Origin: Cupriavidus oxalaticus
Lineage (GTDB): Bacteria; Pseudomonadota; Gammaproteobacteria; Burkholderiales; Burkholderiaceae
Direction: 5' to 3'
Length of the DNA: 64,000 bases
NCBI RefSeq assembly: GCF_004768545.1
Contig: NZ_CP038636.1
Coordinates: 1,128,288-1,192,287, forward strand
A program made the position numbers and the translations under genes. Under the pieces are notes generated by a model. The model did not search any database and had not been told where the DNA came from. It worked only from the letters and a program-made list of their open reading frames with translations. The number at the start of each line of letters is the position of its first letter. Position 1 is the first letter of the stretch. Positions 1 through 7,338 of the stretch are shown piece after piece.

Positions 1-5
1 ATCAA

Positions 6-26
6 TTGATGCACAATAGGTATCAG
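6..26. promoter_or_regulatory. Putative LysR-type operator upstream of the first LysR gene
   Basis: Interrupted inverted repeat TTGATGC-N7-GTATCAG, preceded by the palindrome ATCAATTGAT at 1-10. Seen directly: the same arms recur as a perfect repeat (TTGATGC-N7-GCATCAA) at 5832-5852, upstream of the porin that heads the operon facing this LysR gene. LysR proteins usually bind interrupted dyads near their own promoter, so autoregulation and control of the facing operon are inferred. A gene left of the window could also be served by this site. Confidence 0.5.
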
Positions 27-48
27 TGATGAAGCTCGGGAAAGTGCA

Positions 49-978
49 ATGACCATCAACTTCAACCTCAATGATTTGCAGGCATTTCGTGCCGTTGCCG
101 AGCTGAATAGCTTCCGCAAGGCGGCTAACTCCCTGAACGTCTCGCAGCCGGCCTTTAGCCGCCGCATAGACAAGCTTGAAGAGGCATTGGGGGTGCGCTT
201 GCTCGACCGCACCACCCGCCGGGTGAGCCTGACGACCGTCGGCCGGGATTTCGACCGTAAGGTAAAGGAGATACTTGACGAACTGGATCAGGCACTGCTC
301 GGCATACGCGGAGTGACGACGACGCGGATGGGGGAAGTGACTATTGCTTGCGTACCGTCGACGGTCTATTACTTCTTGCCGCAAGTCATCTCGCGCTACC
401 ATGCGCAGTATCCGAAGATTCGGGTAAAGATTCTGGATGCCAGCGCGAACGAGGTGCTGTCAGCGGTGTCGCGCAGTGAAGCAGATTTCGGCATCGATTT
501 CGTGGGAGGCCAAGAGCCGGACATTGAATTCAGGCCCTTGCTGGAAGAACGCTTCGTTGCGGCCTGTCGTCGCGATCATCCACTGGCGCAGCGACGGCAA
601 GTGACCTGGGCAGACCTCGCCGGCTACGACTACATTTCGGTCAGCAAAGCTTCCGGCAACCGGCTGCTCCTCGATCAGGCGCTATCCAACGTGTCAGGAT
701 TGCCGCAGAGTATCTATGAGACACAGCACGTCACCACGACCTTGGGCCTGGTCGAAGCCGGCCTTGGCATCGCAGCGGTGCCATCGATCGCCATGCCAGG
801 TCCAGACCATCCGCTTCTAGTTAGTGTTCCACTAACCGACCCGGTCGTGACGCGCAAAATTGGGTTAATACGCCGCAAGAGCCGATCCTTAACACCTGCC
901 GCGCAGCAGCTCTACGACTTCCTTTGCGAAACACGACCAAGACGTGGCGCGCCCGCCGGCAAACGGCGTGGCAAATAG
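49..978 (+). CDS. LysR-family transcriptional regulator
   Basis: 309-residue LysR-type regulator of usual family length. The winged helix-turn-helix lies at about residues 8-66 (FRKAANSLNVSQPAFSRRI is the recognition part) and a periplasmic-binding-protein-like effector domain at about 92-295. The ATG at 49 follows a purine-rich GGGAAAG. The gene converges on a minus-strand operon of lyase, CoA-transferase, hydratase and porin, and both its own upstream region and that of the porin carry the same interrupted dyad. The natural inference is that it senses the operon's organic-acid substrate or an intermediate. The effector cannot be read from sequence. The C terminus is basic (RPRRGAPAGKRRGK). 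Confidence 0.9.
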   Translation: MTINFNLNDLQAFRAVAELNSFRKAANSLNVSQPAFSRRIDKLEEALGVRLLDRTTRRVSLTTVGRDFDRKVKEILDELDQALLGIRGVTTTRMGEVTIACVPSTVYYFLPQVISRYHAQYPKIRVKILDASANEVLSAVSRSEADFGIDFVGGQEPDIEFRPLLEERFVAACRRDHPLAQRRQVTWADLAGYDYISVSKASGNRLLLDQALSNVSGLPQSIYETQHVTTTLGLVEAGLGIAAVPSIAMPGPDHPLLVSVPLTDPVVTRKIGLIRRKSRSLTPAAQQLYDFLCETRPRRGAPAGKRRGK

Positions 979-992
979 TATTTTGGCCCGCG

Positions 993-1014
993 GCATGCCG
1001 GCAGGCCGGCATGC
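993..1014. terminator. Hairpin between convergent genes
   Basis: GCATGCCGGC and GCCGGCATGC form a perfect 10-bp inverted repeat with a two-base centre, so about nine pairs with a four-base loop. It sits between the stop of the LysR gene (978) and the stop of the lyase gene (1033). There is no clear T-run, so it may be a bidirectional terminator or only a stable mRNA 3' end. Confidence 0.45.
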
Positions 1015-1032
1015 TCGTCTTGGCAGTGCGTC

Positions 1033-2379
1033 TTAGCGCCGGCTAGCCAGTACCCTGTCGACCATTACGCCGGCTTGGCCAACATTGTTGCGTGGATCGC
1101 ACATGGCCTCGAGTTGTGCGCGTGACACGTGGCTGCTTACTTCCGGATGTGCCGCGAGGATGTCGATCAACGGTCGGTTGTTGGCAATGGCCTCGCGGCA
1201 AAGGTCATAGACCAGATCGTGCGCGTATTCGCGCCCAATATATGGTCCCAGGCCCATCATCACCGCCTCAGACATAACCAGCCCGTTTGTCATGTCGATA
1301 TTCGCGCGCATGCGAGCCGCGTCCACCTCCAAGCCCTGCAACACGAACTTCGCCTGCTTCAGGGCACCGGAAATCAGGCAAAAGATCTCCGGTAGGGATA
1401 CCCATTCGATCTCCCACGGGCCTGTTGAACGCTCGTGGTCAGCCACCATCGCATCCATCAGGGCCGCCGCGTGCTGCCGTGCAACCGAGATGTTGGCGTG
1501 GATGTACAGGCACGAAATCGGGTTGCGCTTCTGCGGCATGGTTGATGAAGAGCCGCGCCCCGGCGCAAAGGGTTCGAACACCTCGGCAACTTCAGTCTGC
1601 ATCATGAGCTTCACGTCCATGGCGATCTTGCCGAGCGAGCCGCCGACGAGTCCGAGAAACGCGCCCACTTCGGCAATCGTATCGCGCACCGTGTGCCAGG
1701 AGATCAGTGGCTGCGCCAGCCCAAGTTCCTTCATCAACGCAGCCTGGGTTTCCATGGCTCCCGTCTGCAACGAGGAAAGCGTACCGGATGCGCCGCCGAA
1801 CTCACCCATCAGCACTCGCGGCTTCAACTGCTGCAGCCGCTCGCGGTGGCGCTCGATGCCGGCAAGGATGCTGGCCATCTTGTAGCCGAACGTAATAGGG
1901 GTGGCTTGCTGCAGGTTGGACCGACCGATCACCGGCGTGTCGCGGTACTGCTTCGCCAGCGTTGCAAGCGCGTCAGCGATGTCCTCGAGGTCCGACTCGA
2001 TCAGTGCCAGGCCCTCGCGCATCTGCAACACCGCCGCTGTGTCGGTAATGTCCTGGGTGGTGGCGCCCCAATGGCAGAATTCGCCAAGCCCATCTCGGCA
2101 GTTCGCGTTGATCTGGTTGACCACCGCGATAATCGGATATCCGATCTGTTCGGTCTTTGCCTTGAGCTTAACCCAGTCAATTTGGGAAAGTTCGCAATTC
2201 TTGACGATCTCGTCGGCCGCTTCCTGCGGGATGATGCCAAGCTCACCTTGCACTTTTGCCAACGCGCGCTCGATGTCCAGGTATTTAGCCGTGCGGTTTT
2301 CATCGGACCACACTTCGCGCATGCGCGCGTCGCTAAACATGTCGCCAAAAATGCGGGAATCAATGATGGTGGAAGCCAT
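1033..2379 (-). CDS. Aspartase/fumarase-superfamily lyase (adenylosuccinate lyase / PcaB-like)
   Basis: 448-residue member of the class II fumarase/aspartase/argininosuccinase superfamily. The signature loop GSSSTMPQKRNP and the upstream HWGATTQDITDT block are both present, the latter typical of the adenylosuccinate lyase and 3-carboxy-cis,cis-muconate cycloisomerase branch. These enzymes eliminate fumarate from N- or C-substituted succinates, or cycloisomerise carboxymuconate. The gene is the last of a minus-strand operon behind a class III CoA-transferase and a MaoC-type hydratase, so a house-keeping purine role is unlikely. It probably prepares a dicarboxylic acid for CoA activation. GGAGACG precedes the ATG at 2379. 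The substrate is not determinable from sequence. Confidence 0.8.
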   Translation of the reverse strand: MASTIIDSRIFGDMFSDARMREVWSDENRTAKYLDIERALAKVQGELGIIPQEAADEIVKNCELSQIDWVKLKAKTEQIGYPIIAVVNQINANCRDGLGEFCHWGATTQDITDTAAVLQMREGLALIESDLEDIADALATLAKQYRDTPVIGRSNLQQATPITFGYKMASILAGIERHRERLQQLKPRVLMGEFGGASGTLSSLQTGAMETQAALMKELGLAQPLISWHTVRDTIAEVGAFLGLVGGSLGKIAMDVKLMMQTEVAEVFEPFAPGRGSSSTMPQKRNPISCLYIHANISVARQHAAALMDAMVADHERSTGPWEIEWVSLPEIFCLISGALKQAKFVLQGLEVDAARMRANIDMTNGLVMSEAVMMGLGPYIGREYAHDLVYDLCREAIANNRPLIDILAAHPEVSSHVSRAQLEAMCDPRNNVGQAGVMVDRVLASRR

Positions 2380-2426
2380 AGGTTACGTCTCCGTTGGTCA
2401 CATGTATGGTGCGCTAGGCCAGCGCG

Positions 2427-3617
2427 TTACACAACGCTATCAGCGCGCATCATGGCGATTTCGTCGGAGGCATATCCAAGCTCCGCGAGAATTGTGTCGG
2501 TGTGCTGACCAAGTGCCGGTATCGGATCCATACGCGGCCCTTCGTTCCAGGTCCCCGGGGGCAAGAGAGCGGGCAGCATGCCCTTGGGCGAGTCGACTTC
2601 AGTCCAGCGGCCGCGCGCCTTGAGTTGAGCATGCTCCCACACCCCCTGCATGTCATTGACGCTGGCATTAGCGATCTGGGCTAACTCCAGTCGCTGCACC
2701 ACTTGAGCACCGCTTAGAGGCAAAAAGGCATCTACGATGATCTGCCTCAGTGCAGTGCGCTCGGCCACGCGTCTGGAGTTTGAGCTAAAGCGGGGATCTT
2801 CGATCAGTTCGGGCCGCTGGAGCACCGTGTTGCAGAAGCTTGCCCATTCCCGCTCGTTCTGCAACCCCAACATTACTGTCGCCCCATCGCCAGCCGGAAA
2901 CGGTCCATAGGGGTAGATTGTGGCGTGGCTTGCGCCCGTGCGCTGCGGCGGCTGTGCCCCGTCAAACGCGTAGTAGAGAGGGTAACTATTCCATTCCGCC
3001 AGCGCCTCTAGCATGGAGATGTCAATACGTTGCCCTCGGCCCGTCTGATTGCGTTGTAACAGAGCGGCCAGAATGTTTGTGTAGGCATACATGCCGGCGG
3101 CAATATCGGCAATGGAAGGCCCAGCCTTGCAAGGCACCTCAGGCGTCCCCGTCACGGACAGAAATCCGGCTTCGCTCTGAACGAGAAGGTCATAGGCCTT
3201 CTTGTCGCGGTATGGTCCGGGATTCTCCGGGTTGTCGCCATAGCCCGAAATATCACACACAATGATTTGGGGCTTGACGGCGGAAAGCGTTTCGTAGCCG
3301 AGACCAAGCCGTGCTGCGGCGCCTGGTGCGAGGTTCTGAACCACCACGTCCGCCTTTTCCTCAATCAAACGCTGTAATACGCCAGCCGCGGCCGGGTGCT
3401 TGACATCGAGCGTCAGGCTTTCCTTCGAGCGGTTTGTCCAGACGAAATGCGAGGCCAGGCCACGGACCCGCTCATCATAACCACGGGCGAAATCGCCGAC
3501 CCCAGGCCGCTCGATCTTAATAACTCGTGCACCCAGATCGGCAAGCTGGCGCGTGGCAAAAGGCGCCGCAATCGCGTGTTCAAATGTGACAACCGTGATG
3601 TCTTTGAGGGGTTGCAT
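2427..3617 (-). CDS. Class III CoA-transferase (CaiB/BaiF family)
   Basis: 396-residue family III CoA-transferase of typical length. The N-terminal block reads LKDITVVTFEHAIAAPFATR and continues into LADLGARVIKIERPGVGD. Asp168 in GPSIADIAAG is the expected catalytic aspartate that carries the acyl-CoA anhydride. These enzymes move CoA between short organic acids such as succinyl-CoA and itaconate, mesaconate or oxalate. The gene starts 22 bases after the hydratase gene and is followed 47 bases later by the lyase, so the three are almost certainly co-transcribed. Together with the hydratase it resembles the activation step of itaconate/mesaconate degradation. The exact acid is inferred. Confidence 0.88.
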   Translation of the reverse strand: MQPLKDITVVTFEHAIAAPFATRQLADLGARVIKIERPGVGDFARGYDERVRGLASHFVWTNRSKESLTLDVKHPAAAGVLQRLIEEKADVVVQNLAPGAAARLGLGYETLSAVKPQIIVCDISGYGDNPENPGPYRDKKAYDLLVQSEAGFLSVTGTPEVPCKAGPSIADIAAGMYAYTNILAALLQRNQTGRGQRIDISMLEALAEWNSYPLYYAFDGAQPPQRTGASHATIYPYGPFPAGDGATVMLGLQNEREWASFCNTVLQRPELIEDPRFSSNSRRVAERTALRQIIVDAFLPLSGAQVVQRLELAQIANASVNDMQGVWEHAQLKARGRWTEVDSPKGMLPALLPPGTWNEGPRMDPIPALGQHTDTILAELGYASDEIAMMRADSVV

Positions 3618-3639
3618 CAGGATCTTCCGTAAAGCGAAA

Positions 3640-4500
3640 TCAGCGAAGGACTGCCGTGGCGTCCATGGTCAGCCAGCCCTCGTGGTCCGATGCCCACAAG
3701 CGAACTGTTTTGCCGTCAGACTGCGGTTGACCGCTGACCCGGAAGGGATGCAGGTCGAAGGTCGGGCGCACCGCACGGAATCGAAAGCTGGCGACCTCGG
3801 CCTGGGGCAATTCACGCTGCAGCAGATCCAGTAGCAACGTAGCGATCAGCGGGCCGTGGACAATCAAGCCGGGGTAGCCTTCGACCTCTGTCACGTAGCG
3901 GCGGTCATAGTGGATGCGATGCCCATTGAAAGTCAGGGCCGAATAGCGGAACAGCAACACGTCGTCCGGAACAATTTGGCGCTGCCAAGCCGCTTCCGCG
4001 GGCGCCGCCTGGGGCATGACAGGCGCCTCGCCAGACTGCTGTGCCTCTCGGTAAACGATGTCGTGAAACTCCACTAACGCCGGTTCCGCAGTACCGATCA
4101 CGCGGATCTCGTGACGCACTTTTACAAATACTAACTTCCCGGTCCGCCCCTCCTTGCTTGTAACATCGTCGATGATGGAGGTGCGCTGGATCTTGTCGCC
4201 CACCCGAAGTGGATGGCGAAACTCGAATTGGCCGCCTGCCCACATGCGGCGGGGCAATGGCACAGGGGGTAGAAATCCGCCGCGCTTGGCATGGCCATCG
4301 TGCCCAATTTCGCTTTGACGATGCATGGGTAGGAAATACAGCCAATGCCACAGTGGCGGCAATGGAGTGCCTGCTGTCTGCGCTGCTGCGGGGTAATCCA
4401 GCGTCGCACGCAGCGCTGCGATCGGCGCGGCAGTGACTGTGTCCTCCCACTGCTCGCTGCGTCCGATCCACGTCCTGGGGTCAATTGCCTGTTCGTCCAC
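3640..4500 (-). CDS. MaoC/HTD2-type acyl-CoA hydratase (mesaconyl/itaconyl-CoA hydratase-like)
   Basis: 286 residues with two hot-dog halves. The N-terminal half is FAS1-type and contains LPRRMWAGGQFEF. The C-terminal half carries the hydratase-2 motif FRYSALTFNGHRIHYDRRYV with the expected Asp/His pair, followed by GYPGLIVHGPL. This architecture is known from mesaconyl-C4-CoA hydratase and itaconyl-CoA hydratase, which make citramalyl-CoA. The start is GTG at 4500, supported by AAGGAG six bases upstream. It lies between the porin and the CoA-transferase in one operon. A citramalyl-CoA lyase would be the next step, and the only CitE-like gene seen (16978-17870) is frameshifted. Confidence 0.82.
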   Translation of the reverse strand: MDEQAIDPRTWIGRSEQWEDTVTAAPIAALRATLDYPAAAQTAGTPLPPLWHWLYFLPMHRQSEIGHDGHAKRGGFLPPVPLPRRMWAGGQFEFRHPLRVGDKIQRTSIIDDVTSKEGRTGKLVFVKVRHEIRVIGTAEPALVEFHDIVYREAQQSGEAPVMPQAAPAEAAWQRQIVPDDVLLFRYSALTFNGHRIHYDRRYVTEVEGYPGLIVHGPLIATLLLDLLQRELPQAEVASFRFRAVRPTFDLHPFRVSGQPQSDGKTVRLWASDHEGWLTMDATAVLR

Positions 4501-4637
4501 TGCTGGCTCCTTGCATTTGTGCTAGCCCGAATGCCCGTTCACGCGCGGGACCAGCGGAGTTAGATCAATCGAAGAATAGTTGGGCACATTGAATCGCCGG
4601 CGCACCAGTTAGCCGCCTGGCAGAACAATGGAGCGCT

Positions 4638-5711
4638 CTAGAAGCGATGTCGCAAGCCGATGCCACCGCCGACTTTGCTGCCTTTCACTCCCATGAAGGT
4701 GGGCAGCGCATAGGCACCGTTGATGCGATTGAAATCAATTTCGGCGTAAATGTCGGTCCGCTTTGAAAGGTTGTAGTCCGCGACGCCGGTCACCATGATG
4801 CGGCTGCCGGAGGCATTGCGCTGGCGGTCGTAGTGCGACGCAACGGATAGCGTGAGAGCAGAGGTAGCCGCCACAGCGAAGCCGCCACTGAATACATCGT
4901 TTCGCGTCGGGCTCACATCGAATCGATTGTTGAGATAGCCGAAAGTTAGCTTGACTATCCCCCATTGATAGTTGCCACCCACGCCCCAGACTTTTCTCGA
5001 CTCAGGCGTGGTTAGGGCATTGGCCTGCTGCCAGAAACCACCGACGTCCACCGGTCCCTGCTTATAGCCAAGAGTTGCGCCGTAACTAGAGCTCGGCTTC
5101 ATATGACCCGACACCTCGCCAAAGGTGTAATACGCTCCCGCAGATAGCGCTCCCCATTGTCCGAAGTATTTCGCCATATTGTCTTGGCGCGGTCCCGTAT
5201 AGCCGTTAAAGATGGTGACTGCGTCCAGATTGGGGTGACCGTTAGGCTGAAAGCGGGAGGTCGCATCGTAGCCCGTGGTGAATTGCCGGCCGAACGTCAG
5301 CCTACCGAAGCGCTCGTGGTTCAATCCGACCCATGCCTGCCTTCCAAACAAACGCCCCTGACCGCCGGTGCTCTGCTGTCCATAGTTTGCCGTTGCGGTG
5401 CCTTGCTGCGATACGCCAGTCGAGGGATCAAAGCCACTCTCCAAATTGAAGATGGCGGACAATCCGCCTCCGAGCGCCTCGTTGCCCCGCATGCCCCAAC
5501 GCGAACCGTTGAAATAGCCGTCGGTTAATGCAGCCAACTTATTGTCGCCCGCGTTATTGCTTGAGTAGCGAAGAGTGGTATCGATGATGCCGTACAGGCT
5601 TACTCCGGACGAAGTCTGTGCTTGCACAGTAGTGGTGATTGCAATCCCAAGGACCGCCCCGGCCGCCAACTTCCCGTTTGACCGACTTTTCCGTTCTTGC
5701 TCGATGCCCAT
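4638..5711 (-). CDS. Trimeric outer-membrane porin (Burkholderia OmpC-like)
   Basis: 357 residues from the ATG at 5711, which has GGGGAGATAGG just upstream; a longer open frame to 5873 has no such support. The signal peptide spans about residues 8-30 and ends TTTVQAQ. The mature protein starts with the typical GVSLYGIIDTTLRY, and the C terminus is LRHRF with the terminal Phe needed for outer-membrane assembly. It contains the porin loop-3-like GQFTTGYDATSRFQPN region. As first gene of the operon it probably provides entry for the acid degraded by the downstream enzymes. A second, distinct porin lies at 36203-37318. Confidence 0.92.
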   Translation of the reverse strand: MGIEQERKSRSNGKLAAGAVLGIAITTTVQAQTSSGVSLYGIIDTTLRYSSNNAGDNKLAALTDGYFNGSRWGMRGNEALGGGLSAIFNLESGFDPSTGVSQQGTATANYGQQSTGGQGRLFGRQAWVGLNHERFGRLTFGRQFTTGYDATSRFQPNGHPNLDAVTIFNGYTGPRQDNMAKYFGQWGALSAGAYYTFGEVSGHMKPSSSYGATLGYKQGPVDVGGFWQQANALTTPESRKVWGVGGNYQWGIVKLTFGYLNNRFDVSPTRNDVFSGGFAVAATSALTLSVASHYDRQRNASGSRIMVTGVADYNLSKRTDIYAEIDFNRINGAYALPTFMGVKGSKVGGGIGLRHRF

Positions 5712-5831
5712 CCTATCTCCCCATTTCGGTCTATTTGTCGTCACCTTCCCCTGCCCCCGCGAACGGGAAAGGCGAATTGACGCCAGTTTGCAGAGACAAC
5801 TCGCAGAGGGGAATTGCAATGTTTCGATGAA

Positions 5832-5852
5832 TTGATGCATTGCTCGCATCAA
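5832..5852. promoter_or_regulatory. Putative LysR-type operator of the porin-led operon
   Basis: Perfect inverted repeat TTGATGC-N7-GCATCAA, 120 bases upstream of the porin start codon. The left arm with flanking bases (AATTGATGCA) also occurs upstream of the LysR gene at 5-13. A shared dyad at the regulator and at the head of the facing operon is what would be expected of the regulator's binding site. The assignment is inference. Confidence 0.55.
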
Positions 5853-5877
5853 AACAGGAGGGATTGTTGCCACGTAG

Positions 5878-6066
5878 GGCTGAGGCTGGCCGGGATCGTG
5901 CCGGCCTATTGCTGAGCGCTCCTCCTAAGCTTCGCACGCCGACGTTCGGACTGGTGCTGTCACCGGCGTCACCGTATCGCCTGTGCTATCGAACATAGGC
6001 CTGCAGGTCACGCGCAACGGGCGCGTTCGGATGGGAGATACGCTCCAGACCCTGGAGGACGAACCT
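5878..6066. pseudogene. Scar of a deleted duplicate LysR-HAD-NADH dehydrogenase module
   Basis: Bases 5878-5957 match 10396-10475 (the 3' end and downstream flank of the CbbR-like gene) with only a few differences. Bases 5963-6066 match 13055-13158 (interior of the NADH dehydrogenase gene) at roughly 90 percent by eye. Both pieces keep the orientation and order of the intact locus, and the roughly 2.6 kb that should separate them is missing. The simplest reading is an old duplication of the module followed by internal deletion and drift. Nothing here can be expressed. Confidence 0.8.
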
Positions 6067-6402
6067 ATCTCTTCTTCCAGCCTTTGAGGGGCGAACCTTT
6101 TCCAGTTTGGGAAAGGCTCATCAATCCTGGCACAGCTGCAGCCTAGGCGCCACCAAGTCACTGATACGGGAGTTGCCGAGCCCACCGACAGAAGCAGAAG
6201 CCTCCTCGCCCGGGTGCATTGCGCCAGCACTGACCGAGCGCCCTCTCGCACCAGCCCAGTCCAGCAGACATAGCCGGTGCCGACATTCGTCACGTCGCCC
6301 CTGCTCGCCAACGGCTATCGCCGCAGCGGCTGCAATGGGGGCTTTCCCACCACCAGGGGCAGCCTTGTCCGCTATGTTGGACCCATGCAAGGGCCGCTAA
6401 CC
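6067..6402. other. Non-coding stretch with no recognised gene
   Basis: About 336 bases between the module scar and the stop codon of the hydroxyacid dehydrogenase gene. Short open frames exist on both strands but their translations are low-complexity Ala/Arg/Pro-rich and match no family I recognise. The stretch probably belongs to the same decayed DNA as the scar. Confidence 0.5.
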
Positions 6403-7329
6403 TCAATAGCCACGACAGCGGTCGATAACGTCCGCGAGCGGCTCACCCCGCTGATGTCGACGAACGTTCTCCAGCAGGATTGGCGCAGCCGATTCGGGCT
6501 GGGTCATGCTCGCCACATGGGGCGTCAGAAATACCCGCGGATGGGCCCAGAATGGATGCTCCGCAGGCAGAGGCTCAGGCTCGGTCACGTCGAGAATCGC
6601 GCGCGATAGCCGTCCCGAATCCAACGCCTCGAGCAGATCCGTATCGACCAGATGCGGACCGCGCCCGACATTGATCAGCGCCGCACCGGCAGGCAGCAGC
6701 GAAAACAGTTCGCGGTTCAGGATGCCCCTGGTGGCCGGGGTGAGCGGCAACAGGCAGATCAGCACGTCGCACCCTGCGAGAAAGGGTTGCAACTGATCCG
6801 GGCCGGCGAAACTCTCCACGCACTCGATCTCACGCAGGGAGCGGTTCCATCCGCGCAGGTTGAAGCCGTAGCTCGCCAGCCGCTCCAGCACGGCACACCC
6901 CAACGCGCCCATGCCCATCACGCCGATCGTGAGGGCCGAGGCAGGCGGTACCTCCAACGGATCCCAGACGCGCGCCGCCTTCGCCGCCACGTAGTCGAAG
7001 AAGTCGCGATGCAGCGCCAGAACGGCCAGGCTGACATATTCCACCATGCCGTTGATGATCCCTGGCTCGACCATCCTGACAATGGGAACGTGCTCGGACA
7101 GCGCGGAAAAATCGACATGATCGACACCGGCTCCGGAGGAGAAGAACACCTTCAGCCGAGGCAGCTTGGCGATGAACTCCGCCGGTGCCTGCCAGGCGAT
7201 CAGGTATTCGACCTCGGCGAGGTCGCCGGCATCGGGCCAGACACGAAAGTCGAGGTCGGGTGCGTACTCGGCGAAGTAGCGCGCCCAAGCTGCAGCGCGA
7301 GGGGCATCTGATCGATAAAGAATACTCAT
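6403..7329 (-). CDS. GhrA-type D-2-hydroxyacid dehydrogenase (glyoxylate/hydroxypyruvate reductase A-like)
   Basis: 308 residues, the usual length for GhrA. The Rossmann dinucleotide motif is GVMGMGALG at about residues 155-163. The catalytic triad region is visible as Arg in NVGRGPHLV, Glu in TEPEPLPAEHPFW and His in LTPHVASMT. The family interconverts 2-oxo acids and D-2-hydroxy acids with NAD(P)H. It begins nine bases after the stop of the IlvD-type dehydratase and is third in an operon with HAD1. A paralogue of the same subfamily lies at 37553-38482 in another operon that also carries a type II HAD protein, so the pairing looks functional. The true substrate is unknown. Confidence 0.88.
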   Translation of the reverse strand: MSILYRSDAPRAAAWARYFAEYAPDLDFRVWPDAGDLAEVEYLIAWQAPAEFIAKLPRLKVFFSSGAGVDHVDFSALSEHVPIVRMVEPGIINGMVEYVSLAVLALHRDFFDYVAAKAARVWDPLEVPPASALTIGVMGMGALGCAVLERLASYGFNLRGWNRSLREIECVESFAGPDQLQPFLAGCDVLICLLPLTPATRGILNRELFSLLPAGAALINVGRGPHLVDTDLLEALDSGRLSRAILDVTEPEPLPAEHPFWAHPRVFLTPHVASMTQPESAAPILLENVRRHQRGEPLADVIDRCRGY

Positions 7330-7338
7330 GCCAAGGTC

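Noticed and set aside
6121..6400. Short open frames on both strands after the module scar
   Set aside because: Translations are low-complexity and match no family; the stretch looks like decayed DNA.
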